Source of the DNA: Streptomyces pristinaespiralis
GTDB lineage: Bacteria; Actinomycetota; Actinomycetes; Streptomycetales; Streptomycetaceae
Direction: 5' to 3'
NCBI RefSeq assembly: GCF_001278075.1
Contig: NZ_CP011340.1
Span: 2,108,001 to 2,172,000 of the forward strand
DNA: 64,000 nt
Below the pieces are notes generated by a model that was given only the letters and a program-made list of their open reading frames with translations, made no database searches and had not been told where the DNA came from. Made by a program: the position numbers and the translations under genes. Shown here one piece after another: positions 49,801 through 57,818 of this stretch. Position 1 is the first letter of the stretch, and each line of letters opens with the position of its first letter.

Positions 49801-50327
49801 CGCAGGTCGCCCTGCGAGTTGCTGATCGCGCCTATCGCCTCGCGCAACTGCCGCAGCACCGGCTCGAGTCCGCTGCGCAGGGTCGCGAACAGCGCCGACC
49901 TGCCCACGGTCGGCAGCTGCCCGGCCCCGGTGTGCAGGGGTGCGACCCGGGGCTGCCGCTCCTGCGGCGGCAGCCACTGGTGGGTCTCCTCGTGCAGCGC
50001 GACCCGCAGCATCCGGGCCACCTCCGGCGAGCTGTCGTAGTCGCTGGGCAGCAGGTCGTGGATGATCCGTGAGGTACGGGCGTGGGCGGCGCTCTCCCCG
50101 GCCTTGAGGCCGGCCGGCTGGAGCCGGTCCAGCTCGGACTCGCTGAAGTCCGCGTAGACGAACTGCAGACAGTCCGGCAGCTGGAACGGCAGCCGGCGGC
50201 CGTCGGTGACCAGCTTGTTGCCGTCGGGCCCGCACAGCTCCCGGCGCAGTCCGCGCTCCAGGTCCGCGCCGATCCTGGCGCCCGTGCCGCCCAGACCGAC
50301 GTAGAGCATGGGCTGGTAGATCTTCAT
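46845..50327 (-). CDS. Tubulin-like GTPase (Tubulin_2 family), 1160 residues
   Basis: An FtsZ/tubulin-superfamily protein far larger than FtsZ. The N-terminal T1 loop is YVGLGGTGARIGADLE (residues 10-25), and the tubulin signature loop is AGGTGAG at 195-201 in FVAFSVAGGTGAGIFYDFIH. It is followed by a long helical C-terminal part and a charged tail of Pro-Glu/Asp-Pro-Arg repeats encoded by short direct repeats (about 47090-47160). GGGGAG precedes the ATG. Proteins of this family occur with vWA proteins and GTPases in actinobacterial gene sets predicted to act in conflict or cell-surface processes. Polymerisation on or near the membrane is possible but not shown by sequence. Confidence 0.9.
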   Translation of the reverse strand: MKIYQPMLYVGLGGTGARIGADLERGLRRELCGPDGNKLVTDGRRLPFQLPDCLQFVYADFSESELDRLQPAGLKAGESAAHARTSRIIHDLLPSDYDSSPEVARMLRVALHEETHQWLPPQERQPRVAPLHTGAGQLPTVGRSALFATLRSGLEPVLRQLREAIGAISNSQGDLREMGGGQIRGCDVFVAFSVAGGTGAGIFYDFIHLIGHEFRRSKVKGVKIYPLVVMPSAFPPEAGGGREAELNSSRALVDLSRLVDDQNVPSARSDFGDVEEQGSLGVRYPGEGLVTLRPSTVQTAFLFSRTAGIEPEDLRRSITAMVMSLIGTELGDDTSQGRTEGDYQSFAASFVNKSVERSKPSRSGIGHRSMSTSLAASLTVPVDDLAEIVAGRLLAQAVRAMDEEARKPADDGTERVRDLFDRSAIGRLWNREAPVVVPPDPLPKGTRAIMQALRDRLGDMDDALGRLQRELDAEIPRLVEEFRPGSGCRELLGVIDPFKLERLLAGLPGHPQRVAEAGFVGMLDNRRNDPERGEGVDVHPPQIPLIKRAVGGLVPARWGDPDVQNALDEQDAWYQWRARQKWHRGWKDQESRWRPPLLRTTKEIGELVKALRGHEEDERKFFAERRKELYRKDRKGVLYLLPPQNTLAAFYDDVIRRLYQHEDLPENPGAARLVAKLIRPDDWMRALESVRRSPQAGVKEIKQVIERRVKGLFVEASVLGDRPLLPSLGVLLQAAAGDEDAAAKVDTRWLEQFRSQLVGLLPVGFEPDGSGPLKVLIVHPQSEAGSGAAAFLKRELRLPYGTVPEFRAVDTESITVVLFRSGMSLTDVSEVRHVLRLWAEARDAAGVDDFLHWRQRLGYRDDWLASTEEDRRRILHRILCAVWNGLVEVKGSPDSPEQIRIRLQEGGAATMTLRLEAFDNSVSSWAGLLRAYEQWALLDEGRIVEEVCERLMSAQPVGLATTPEAPSPLFRRLVHEVAPRQLALIKELTGQFGAEDEEWLVPLRDFWEQTFPGALDMRFPGATRPTRPNLRALDQRSAQSEAARRQEGGAVPGQRSEPRPDPQPDPRPEPRSEPRSEPRVDPRRERTYADGRDDGHGRDDMGHGRRDAGHDRDTYPYDHEPAAGPRRDEDAARAQPPGATDPWDEGDWGRHGHDQDGDRW

Positions 50328-50381
50328 GTCGTCTCCCCTTGCGCCGCCGTCGTGGACGGGCGCTCGTGGCCGAGAGGTGGG

Positions 50382-52784
50382 TCAGAAGTTGGGGTCGGGA
50401 GGGGTGGTTCCGCGTCGCGGCGGGGCGGCGGAGGCGTCGCCCCTGCTCCGTCCGCCGCGCGGGCCGGTGCGGTCGGTGGAGTTCTCGGGCCGCGGGCCGC
50501 GCGGACCCGGCACACGCCGGCGGCCGAAGGGGCCGCCGCCCTCCCTCCGGCCCTGGCCGCCCCTCCGGCCCTCACCGTCACGCCCGGCCCTGCCCGTTCC
50601 GGAGGCGGTACGGGCGTCACCGACGACGAGTTCGAAGCCGTCGGCCAGGCCGGCCGGCTGGCCCTGCCCGATCGCCCGCTCCGGTCCGCCGGGCGGCTTC
50701 AGCAGCAGTTGTCCGGCGGTCGTGCGCCGCAGGCGGTACGCCTGGGAGCCTCCGCCGCGCCGCAGCGCGGGAGCACTGCCGCCGGAGCGGCCGACGCCGA
50801 AGAGGAACTCCCCGCCCGTGCTCTGGCCGGCCCTGATGGTCAGCGTGTCGGGCCGCTGCCCCTCCGCCCGCAGTTCGAGCCGAACACCCGAGAGGTCCCG
50901 CCGTCTCGCGCCTGCCCGCTGCCGCACGGCGACCACGGCGGCCAGCGCGCACAGCAGGAGCGCCGCGCCGGTGAAGGCCCACCACCACCTGTCCCACAGG
51001 GTGGGTTCGGCGGTGACGCGTACCCCGAGGAAGACGTTGTCCACGACCCGTCCCCCGTCGCCGAGGTCGGTGACCGTGATCCGTCCGGACAGTTCGCCGA
51101 GCGGGACGTCCGGGCCGAGCGTGACGGTGAACGGGGTGGAGCTGCCGCCGGGCGCGGCGTTCACCGTGGCCGGGCTGATGCGCAGCGCCGATCCGGGCGG
51201 CTGGTCGGCGAGGGAGAGCCGCAGGGTGTGCGGTCCCGAGTCGTCGTTGGTGACGTCCAGGGTGCCGCTGACCGTCTGCCCGGGGTGGACGTCGCCGCCG
51301 CGGTCGACGCTCAGTCCGGCGGTGAGCACCTCGGTGCCCTGCGAGATACGGGCGTGCAATGGCCGCCGGTCGCTGGTGATGCCCGGTGCGGTCATCTCGG
51401 TGGTGAGCCGCAGCTCCCCGGAGGCGGTGGCGGGGACGGTGAACCGTCCGGCGTAGCGGGCGTCCTTGGCCCGCTCGTCGGGCTTCCTGCCGCCGTCGGA
51501 CAGCGGTACGACGACGGGGTCGAAGCCTTCACCGGTCATCCGGGCCGAGACCCTGACGCCCTCGAGCTGCTCGGGATCGGTGATCACCACGCCGCGCCGG
51601 GTCTGCATTCGGACCTCGACGACGGCCTCCTCCCCCGGGCGGGGCGAGGCGGGGCTGAGCGTGACCGCGGATCGGAGCCTGCCCTGCCAGATGGCGCGCA
51701 CGGCGACCTCGCGGTCGCGGTGGCCCTCCGGCGCCTCGATATGGACCCGCCACTTGCCCGGCAGCGGGTTCTTCACCCGCAGCGCCTCCACCGGCCCGTC
51801 CTGTCCGCTGGTCTCGAAGGCGGAACCGTCGAACTCGCCCTGTGTCGGCACCCGTCGGCCCTTGGGGTCGTAGTAGGTGACGGTGACCTTGGGGTCGTGC
51901 TTGCCGACGGTGAGGGAACCGTCGGTGGCGATGGGCGGGATGGTGACGGAGAGGTCGGCGGGAGGTTTGCCGACCGTGCCGTGTGCCACACGTGCGCAGC
52001 GGGCCGCGGCGAAGGTCTCCTGGAGCGCCTTGTCGATCTGCGCCGAGCTGTCGACCACGCGCATCTTCGGTGCGGCGCCGGGCAGATCGGCGCAGCCGTT
52101 GCTGAATCCGCCCTCGGCCATCCTCGTCAGCGCGGCCCGGTCGATCCTGGCGCCGAAGCCGAGCGGCCAGATCTGCACGAACTCCCGCCGCGCCCTGGCC
52201 AGTTCCTCCGTCAGGCGCTTCGCGCCGTTGGCCTGGCGGCTCGCCTCGTCGGTGCCGTACTCGGGGCTGTCGGAGACGTCGAGGCGGCCGTCGGTGAGCA
52301 GGAAGACGACCTTGGGGACGTCCTTGTCGCCGTTCTCGGTCAGCCGGTCGACGGCCTGCCGCACGGCCGCGGGGAAGTCGGTGCCCGGTCCGGTCTTCCT
52401 GTCGTCGCGGTGGGCCAGTTGCTGCACGCAGTCGCTCAGCCGTTGCCGTCCCGCGGTGTCGGCCGTGGTCAGCGCGCACACCTCGCTGACCGGCGACTGG
52501 CCCGGTTTCTCCGAGCTGCCGAAGCCGATGACGGCGGCGCGGGAGCGGGCGGAGATCTCGCCCTGGGTGATCAGCGAGGCGGCTTCCACCTCACGTGCCA
52601 GGTCCTTCTCGGACAGGCTCTCCGACTGGTCCACGACGACCGCGAAGTCGATCGGTTCCGGCCCGTCGGACGCCGGCGCGGCCGCCCTGCCCAGGGGGCC
52701 GGCGGCCTGTCCCGGCGCCGCGGCCGGAAGTATCAGGAGTGCGCAGATCAGCACCGGCACACCCGTTTTGCGGAACATGTCCAT
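50382..52784 (-). CDS. Secreted/membrane-anchored von Willebrand A protein
   Basis: An 800-residue protein with a Sec signal (KTGVPVLICALLILPAAAPG). The vWA domain (~45-280) carries MIDAS residues DQSES (52-56) and a later FLLTDGRLDVSD. Several Ig-like beta domains follow (~290-600). One membrane helix (WWWAFTGAALLLCALAAVVA, ~630) comes next, then a cytoplasmic FHA-like or beta domain of ~90 residues and an Arg/Gly-rich tail. The ATG is 6 bases after the stop of the PycTM-like gene, and the tubulin gene follows 54 bases on. It would present a metal-dependent adhesion domain outside while contacting the tubulin/GTPase components inside; that coupling is inferred. Confidence 0.88.
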   Translation of the reverse strand: MDMFRKTGVPVLICALLILPAAAPGQAAGPLGRAAAPASDGPEPIDFAVVVDQSESLSEKDLAREVEAASLITQGEISARSRAAVIGFGSSEKPGQSPVSEVCALTTADTAGRQRLSDCVQQLAHRDDRKTGPGTDFPAAVRQAVDRLTENGDKDVPKVVFLLTDGRLDVSDSPEYGTDEASRQANGAKRLTEELARARREFVQIWPLGFGARIDRAALTRMAEGGFSNGCADLPGAAPKMRVVDSSAQIDKALQETFAAARCARVAHGTVGKPPADLSVTIPPIATDGSLTVGKHDPKVTVTYYDPKGRRVPTQGEFDGSAFETSGQDGPVEALRVKNPLPGKWRVHIEAPEGHRDREVAVRAIWQGRLRSAVTLSPASPRPGEEAVVEVRMQTRRGVVITDPEQLEGVRVSARMTGEGFDPVVVPLSDGGRKPDERAKDARYAGRFTVPATASGELRLTTEMTAPGITSDRRPLHARISQGTEVLTAGLSVDRGGDVHPGQTVSGTLDVTNDDSGPHTLRLSLADQPPGSALRISPATVNAAPGGSSTPFTVTLGPDVPLGELSGRITVTDLGDGGRVVDNVFLGVRVTAEPTLWDRWWWAFTGAALLLCALAAVVAVRQRAGARRRDLSGVRLELRAEGQRPDTLTIRAGQSTGGEFLFGVGRSGGSAPALRRGGGSQAYRLRRTTAGQLLLKPPGGPERAIGQGQPAGLADGFELVVGDARTASGTGRAGRDGEGRRGGQGRREGGGPFGRRRVPGPRGPRPENSTDRTGPRGGRSRGDASAAPPRRGTTPPDPNF

Positions 52785-52790
52785 CGTCTC

Positions 52791-53339
52791 TCACCACAGC
52801 TCGCCGAAGAGGACCAGCAGCGCGCCGAGGGTCAGCGTGCAGACCCCCATGCGCAACCACCGGTATTTGGCGGCCAGGACCGCCCCGTGCACCCGTGCCT
52901 GGCCGACCAGCCAGCGCACGACGTCCTCGCCCGACTCCGAGAGCCGGACGAGCAGTTCATCGGTCGGCGTGCCGACCGCGAGATCGCGAAGGAAGGTGGT
53001 GTGCGCGCCGGTCCGCGTGCGCGGCAGTATCACGCCGACGAGCATCAGCACCCCCGCCGCGTAGAGCAGCAGCCCGGCGGTCACGGTGGCTGCCGCCGCC
53101 CGGGACGCCGGCAGCGGGAGCTCGTTGCGCGAGAAGGCGACGGCCAGTGCGGCGACCGCTCCGGAGAGCAGGATCGCCGCCTTGGCGTCGGCCCGGCCGA
53201 TGTCCTCGCGTACGGAGCCCAGCAGCCGCTCTGCGACGAACCGCACATCGGCACCGGGGTCGGCGCCGCCGGAACCGGCGCCGGGGCCGGGGCCCGGAGG
53301 CACACCGGCGCCCGGGCCCGGCGGTGCGCCGCCGTTCAC
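52791..53339 (-). CDS. Small PycTM-like membrane protein
   Basis: A 182-residue protein that begins with a Pro/Gly-rich stretch and then RFVAERLLGSVREDIGRADA. The RADAKAAILLSGAVAALAVA segment (49-68) is close to the start of the Pycsar TM effector (DUF5706) family. Two helices occur at ~54-70 and ~82-105, and a third hydrophobic stretch lies at the C-terminus (~164-180). In Pycsar anti-phage systems, such proteins respond to cyclic pyrimidine nucleotides and damage the membrane. GTG 53339 overlaps the SPFH-like stop (GTGA). A cyclase homologue is encoded three genes upstream. Effector function is inferred. Confidence 0.75.
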   Translation of the reverse strand: MNGGAPPGPGAGVPPGPGPGAGSGGADPGADVRFVAERLLGSVREDIGRADAKAAILLSGAVAALAVAFSRNELPLPASRAAAATVTAGLLLYAAGVLMLVGVILPRTRTGAHTTFLRDLAVGTPTDELLVRLSESGEDVVRWLVGQARVHGAVLAAKYRWLRMGVCTLTLGALLVLFGELW

Positions 53340-54544
53340 TCGTCCCCCCAGTCGTCGAAGTCGGCGCTCGGGCGGGCGCCGCCCGATCCGGCCGCCGGCT
53401 GCCCGTCGCGGTCCCGTTCCGCGGAGGACTGCACCCGGGTGGGCTCGTAGACGTGCCCGTCCTCGGGGGCCGGTCCGGCATCCTCCGGCTCCTCGTCCCA
53501 GAACGGCCGCCTCGGCTCCGGGGTCTCCTCCCTGCGCGAGGACAGCGCGGGCCGGCCCCCGTCGGGGGACGTGAGCACCCGGTCGGTGACCCTGCCGGTC
53601 ACCCTGCTGCTGTTGTCCCTCAGGTACCGGAGCACCTCGTACATCTGCTCGCCCACGTCGTGCCGTTCCAGCATTCCCGCGTCGAGCAGCCGGTTGAAGA
53701 GATGCAGGTAGTCGGCCTGGCCCTCCCGTTTCTCCTGCCGGATCGCCTGGCGGATCTCCCACACCTTGTCGGGGTTGCTCGCCATCAGGTGGGTGATCTC
53801 GGCCTCCTCGCCGCGCCGCAATACCTCTTCCAGCTGGGCGGCGCGCTCGGCGACGCGCTCGCGCTCGTACCGGTCCTTCCGACGGTCCGCCTCTGCCTGC
53901 GCCCGGTCCTTCTCCATCGCGAAGGCGACGTCGTCCCGCTCCTGGACCCGGTCCCTGACCTGGTCGCTGAGGTCGATGAAGACGTGCACCCGGGTCCGCA
54001 GGCCGAGATCGGCGCCGAGGTCCATCCGGCCGGCCCGCAGTTCGGCCTGGACGGCCTCCTCCGCGCGCTGCGCCTCCGTCAGCCGGAACCGGCGGGACAC
54101 CTGGCGCAGCCCGTACAGCAGGTCACCGTGGAGCATCTCGCGTACGTCCCAGACGGCCTTCTCGACCACCAGGCGGGGGTCGTCCACCTCCCACTGCACC
54201 TCGGCGCGCGTCTTGAACGACTGGGCGTCGCCGGCGGCGGGCAGGGCTAGGTCGAAGGCGGTGACATGGCGTCCGAGGATCACCTCGAAGACGGCGCGGG
54301 GTCCTCCGAACCAGGGCTTGTCGTGGTCCTCCCTGCGGCTCGGCCACAGCACGCTGTGACCGCCGTTGGGGTAGAGGTACACGGCGGCCACCTGGCCGCT
54401 GCGCCGGGTGTACGGCAGGACGCACTCCCGCAGCAGCGGCCCCTTGCGCGCCTCGGCGGCACCGGCCTGCTCGTCGGCGCCTGCTTGCTCGTCGGGCCGG
54501 AACGGCTGCTGCGCGGGCGGTTCTCCGGCGCCTGACGGGGTCAT
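53336..54544 (-). CDS. SPFH/band 7-like protein with coiled coil
   Basis: A 402-residue soluble protein. Residues ~85-215 resemble an SPFH/prohibitin-type domain (VTAFDLALPAAGDAQSFKTR, AEVQWEVDDPRLVVEKAVWD, LRTRVHVFIDLSDQVRDRV). They are followed by a highly charged helix likely to be a coiled coil (AFAMEKDRAQAEADRRKDRY onward, ~220-270) and an acidic disordered tail. No signal or membrane helix is seen, unlike most band 7 proteins. It overlaps the genes on both sides by four bases. It may scaffold the NTPase or the membrane components; the family call is by eye. Confidence 0.7.
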   Translation of the reverse strand: MTPSGAGEPPAQQPFRPDEQAGADEQAGAAEARKGPLLRECVLPYTRRSGQVAAVYLYPNGGHSVLWPSRREDHDKPWFGGPRAVFEVILGRHVTAFDLALPAAGDAQSFKTRAEVQWEVDDPRLVVEKAVWDVREMLHGDLLYGLRQVSRRFRLTEAQRAEEAVQAELRAGRMDLGADLGLRTRVHVFIDLSDQVRDRVQERDDVAFAMEKDRAQAEADRRKDRYERERVAERAAQLEEVLRRGEEAEITHLMASNPDKVWEIRQAIRQEKREGQADYLHLFNRLLDAGMLERHDVGEQMYEVLRYLRDNSSRVTGRVTDRVLTSPDGGRPALSSRREETPEPRRPFWDEEPEDAGPAPEDGHVYEPTRVQSSAERDRDGQPAAGSGGARPSADFDDWGDE

Positions 54545-56859
54545 CGCATCGCTCCTTCCGCCGCCGCTTCCCACATCAGGCGGGCGGCGTCCTTGTCCAA
54601 GGGGTCGTCCTCGTCCCGGACCAGCCGGGCCAGCAGGTGCCGCACCCGGTCGCGGTCCCTGCGTTCCACGGTGATCAGCGGGAGGAAGCCGCAGACCACG
54701 TCGAGCTGGGCGGGGTCGTCCGCGCACTGCCGCAGGACCCGCCCGAGGGCTTCGAGCGCCACCTCGCCGGAGCGGGCGGTGCCGAGGGTGAGGGTCACCA
54801 GGTCGGCGAGCTTGCCGGCCAGGGGTTCCCGGGTGGCGAGCAGGGCGACGAGCAGCGGCCGGCGGGCGTGCTCCTCCAGCTCCTCGCTCTCGTCGAGCCC
54901 CCAGAGGTAGGTGGTGCGTGTGGTCAGCGCGCCCAGCACGCTCAGCAGCACCAGGTCGGTGAGTTCCCGCTGTCCGCCGCGCAGCCAGGCGCCGAGGCGG
55001 GCGACGACCGTCCCCGGTTCCGCGCCGGCCAGCAGCCGGGTGACGCTGAACGCCGCGTTGGACAGCGTCGTCACGTCGCCGGTGCGGACGGCCTTCGCCA
55101 GCGCGTCGAGGGAGGCGCGGACGGAACCAGCCGCCATGCCGTATCCGTGGGTCAGCAGCGCCGTCGTCACCAGAGCCTCGTCCCCGGACGCGGCCCATTC
55201 CTTCAGCAGCGCGCCGACCGCGGGCCGCACCGACGCGTCCCTGGACGCCTCCGCGAGCGCGGTCGCGGCCGACATCTGCTGGACGGGGCTGTCCACAGCG
55301 GCCATCGGGCCGATCAGCTCGCCGGCCCCGTGGACCCAGTCCCAGGAGCACAGCACACCGGCGGCGACGGAGGCCCGCACCCAGACCTGGGGCCGCGGGT
55401 CGTCGCACAGGGTGCGCAGCCAGCGCACCACCGGGCCGCGTGCGTTGTGGTAGCCGTTCCACACCTCGCGCAGCACGGCGGTGGCGAGGGCCTCGCCCTG
55501 GAAGCGGATGGCGCGCACCGGGATCTGCGCGTCGCCGAGGTCGAACTCCGCGTCCTCGACGACCGCCCGGGCCAGCGCCGGGCGGTCGTCGGCGTGGGTG
55601 CCGAACAGCCGCCGCCCGACGGGCTGTTCGGGGTCCAGGGTGACGGACATCTCCCAGGCGAGCTGCTCGGCGGCCTCGGCCGCCAGTCCGTAGGGCGAGC
55701 CGTTGAACACGGCCACGGCGATACGGAAGGCCGCGGCGCCCAGGGCGGGCCGCGCCTCGGGGAGGGTCCCTGGGCGGTCCGCGCCGGCGAACCACGCGCG
55801 GGCCTGCGCCCGCACGAAGGTGGTGCAGCCGTCGAGGAGTTCGTCGTCGCCCAGTTCACCGCGCCAGTGGCGGGCGAGCAGTTCCGCGAGACCGGCGGCC
55901 TCCTTGGGACGCAGTTCGTCGAGTCCGAGCGCGGCCTTCAGGTCCTCGCGGCTTGCCAGTTCGCGGCAGCTGTCGAGGGCCTCCGGCGGTTCGCCGCGCA
56001 GCAGGATGCGCAGATGTCGGTGGAGGACGTCCTCGGTCCCCGGCGGGCGCAGGTGCATCCCGTAACGGCCGCGCAGCAGCCGGTCGGCCAGGTCCCCGCT
56101 CTCCACGAGGACGACGCCGAACGCCTTGGCGGTCAGCAGCTGCCTGCTGAAGCGGTCCAGGTGCAGTTCCGTGAGCCGGCCGGGGTGACGGCCCTCGTCC
56201 CGGCCGTCGCCGCGGGTGCTCCGGCCGCCCTCCCCGTGCGGCTCGTCGGACGGCAGTTCCAGGAGATGCCCGTACTCCTCCTTGAGCATGTCGCCGGCGA
56301 TCCGGTGCACGGCCTCGCTGGGGTCCAGCCGGGTGACCTGGTTGTCGGTGAGCTCGGAGAGCAGGGCGAGGGCCGTGGCGGTGCGGCCGCTCCCCCGTTC
56401 CCCGCACAGCACCACCAGCCCGCACTCGCGCAGCCGGGTCCGCATCCGGCCGTATCCGGGCGTCTCGCAGTAGACCCCGGCGAGCCGGCGCAGCTCCTCG
56501 GCGGGGACGGGCCCGTCGAGCATGGCCCGGCCGGGGCCGGCGCCGAACTGGTTGATGAAGTAGTTGCCGTGGAAGTACTGGCCGTCGTCGCCGAAGGTGA
56601 CGACCCGCTCCGCCTGCCGCGGTGCGAAGGTCCGGCGTGCCGCGTGGGCGGTGCCGGATCCGCCGGTGCCGCCGGCGGATCCCATCGGGCCGCGGCCCGC
56701 CGTCGCGAAGGGGTTGGGCGGTTCCGGAGCCGCGTCAGCGGCGTCCTGCGCGGCCGCCTCCGGGTCCGGCTCCGCGGGTTTCTGGACGGGCGCGGGGGCC
56801 GGCTTCTGCTCGTCCGCCGGGGCGGCGGGCGGCGGGGCCTCTTCGTGGTCGCTGCTCAT
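54541..56859 (-). CDS. P-loop NTPase (STAND/AAA-like) with disordered N-terminus
   Basis: A 772-residue protein. Residues 1-80 are Pro/Ala-rich and disordered, followed by a short motif GDDGQYFHGNYFINQFGAG (90-108). The NTPase core starts near 145: Walker A is GERGSGRT (153-160) with Arg where Lys is usual, and a hydrophobic strand FGVVLVESGD could be Walker B or the sensor. Residues ~400-770 are alpha-helical repeats of HEAT or TPR-like character. The ATGA overlap with the cyclase gene gives tight coupling. It looks like a regulatory switch ATPase; the Arg in place of Lys raises doubt about hydrolysis. Confidence 0.78.
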   Translation of the reverse strand: MSSDHEEAPPPAAPADEQKPAPAPVQKPAEPDPEAAAQDAADAAPEPPNPFATAGRGPMGSAGGTGGSGTAHAARRTFAPRQAERVVTFGDDGQYFHGNYFINQFGAGPGRAMLDGPVPAEELRRLAGVYCETPGYGRMRTRLRECGLVVLCGERGSGRTATALALLSELTDNQVTRLDPSEAVHRIAGDMLKEEYGHLLELPSDEPHGEGGRSTRGDGRDEGRHPGRLTELHLDRFSRQLLTAKAFGVVLVESGDLADRLLRGRYGMHLRPPGTEDVLHRHLRILLRGEPPEALDSCRELASREDLKAALGLDELRPKEAAGLAELLARHWRGELGDDELLDGCTTFVRAQARAWFAGADRPGTLPEARPALGAAAFRIAVAVFNGSPYGLAAEAAEQLAWEMSVTLDPEQPVGRRLFGTHADDRPALARAVVEDAEFDLGDAQIPVRAIRFQGEALATAVLREVWNGYHNARGPVVRWLRTLCDDPRPQVWVRASVAAGVLCSWDWVHGAGELIGPMAAVDSPVQQMSAATALAEASRDASVRPAVGALLKEWAASGDEALVTTALLTHGYGMAAGSVRASLDALAKAVRTGDVTTLSNAAFSVTRLLAGAEPGTVVARLGAWLRGGQRELTDLVLLSVLGALTTRTTYLWGLDESEELEEHARRPLLVALLATREPLAGKLADLVTLTLGTARSGEVALEALGRVLRQCADDPAQLDVVCGFLPLITVERRDRDRVRHLLARLVRDEDDPLDKDAARLMWEAAAEGAMR

Positions 56860-57749
56860 GCGGCACCGTCCCCGTCGGCGGCGGCCGGCCTTCGGCTCTT
56901 GCGGATGCCGGTCACCTCACCGTGGAACACGTTGTTCTCGAACGACGCCACGTCGCCCTGGGCGTTGATGTGTGTGACGGTCGTGGCGGGGCTTCCCGCG
57001 GTGCCCTTCGGCGCTGTGGCGCTTTCCGTGCTCGTGGTTCCGGGCTCCCCAGGCGGTGGGCCGTCCCCCCGTACCGGCCCACCGCCCGTCCCGGCCCCCG
57101 CTTCCCCCGCGCGCCCCGTACTCCCGTGCGCGCCGCCCGGCCCTGACACGGGGCGGTCCTCGGGCAGCGGGGGCGCGGGTAACCGGGGAATGTGGAACCA
57201 GGCGGTCTCGTCGGTCTCCTTGAGCCTGACCCGCGCGCTGCGGTACGTCTCCGGCTCGACGTAACGGCCGCCTTCCGCCACCACGTTGGCGTAGAGCCAG
57301 TCGGAGACGACCAGCAGCAGATCGCTGCCGGGGGCGAGCTCCATCGTCCGCCTGGCGACCGCGCTGTCGCAGAGCCGTGCCGCGACGTCCACGGCACGCC
57401 CCACCAGTCCCCTGCCGTCGTCGAGCACCGGGCCGGCGTTCATCCCGATCCTCAGCCGCAGGCGGTCGGCGCTGCCCGCGTTGTGCTCGCGCAGGCTCTG
57501 GAACAGCGAGTCGAGCCAGGTGCCGACCATCAGCGTCGGGGGTACGCCGGGGTCGAGCGCGGCGAGGATCCCGTCACCGCGGTCCTCCTGGTGGACACGG
57601 TCCACCTCGACGCCCACGGCGGCGTACGCCTCGGCGAAGGCCCCGTACATGGCGGCCCGCATACGCCTCTTCGCATCGAGGCCCATGCGCCCCGAGCCGC
57701 AGGCGTCCCCGAAGACCACCAGTCTGTTCACCGCTGCTGCACTGCTCAC
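56856..57749 (-). CDS. Class III nucleotide cyclase homologue
   Basis: A 297-residue protein whose first ~210 residues form a cyclase homology domain. The first metal-binding Asp is in VVFGDACGSGRM, the second in EDRGDGILAALDP, and the dimer-interface pattern is LRIGMNAGPVLDDGRGLVGR then AVDVAARL. Both metal Asp residues appear kept. The loop lengths differ from adenylate cyclases, so the product base cannot be told. A Pro/Gly-rich linker leads to a C-terminal motif GDVASFENNVFHGEVTG (265-281), similar to a motif in the adjacent NTPase. GTG start with AGGGGG upstream. It could make a cyclic nucleotide read by the PycTM-like or Crp-like proteins, or be a degenerate regulator. Confidence 0.8.
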   Translation of the reverse strand: MSSAAAVNRLVVFGDACGSGRMGLDAKRRMRAAMYGAFAEAYAAVGVEVDRVHQEDRGDGILAALDPGVPPTLMVGTWLDSLFQSLREHNAGSADRLRLRIGMNAGPVLDDGRGLVGRAVDVAARLCDSAVARRTMELAPGSDLLLVVSDWLYANVVAEGGRYVEPETYRSARVRLKETDETAWFHIPRLPAPPLPEDRPVSGPGGAHGSTGRAGEAGAGTGGGPVRGDGPPPGEPGTTSTESATAPKGTAGSPATTVTHINAQGDVASFENNVFHGEVTGIRKSRRPAAADGDGAA

Positions 57750-57818
57750 TCGGACCCCCTGGGTGCTGTCGTCTCGGGAACAAGACTCGGTGCGTCGTGC
57801 GACGGGCGATGTAGCCGT

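Noticed and set aside
53336..55795. 819-residue SPFH-like protein
   Set aside because: The first ~417 codons are a shifted frame of the NTPase gene; ATG 54544 overlaps the NTPase stop.
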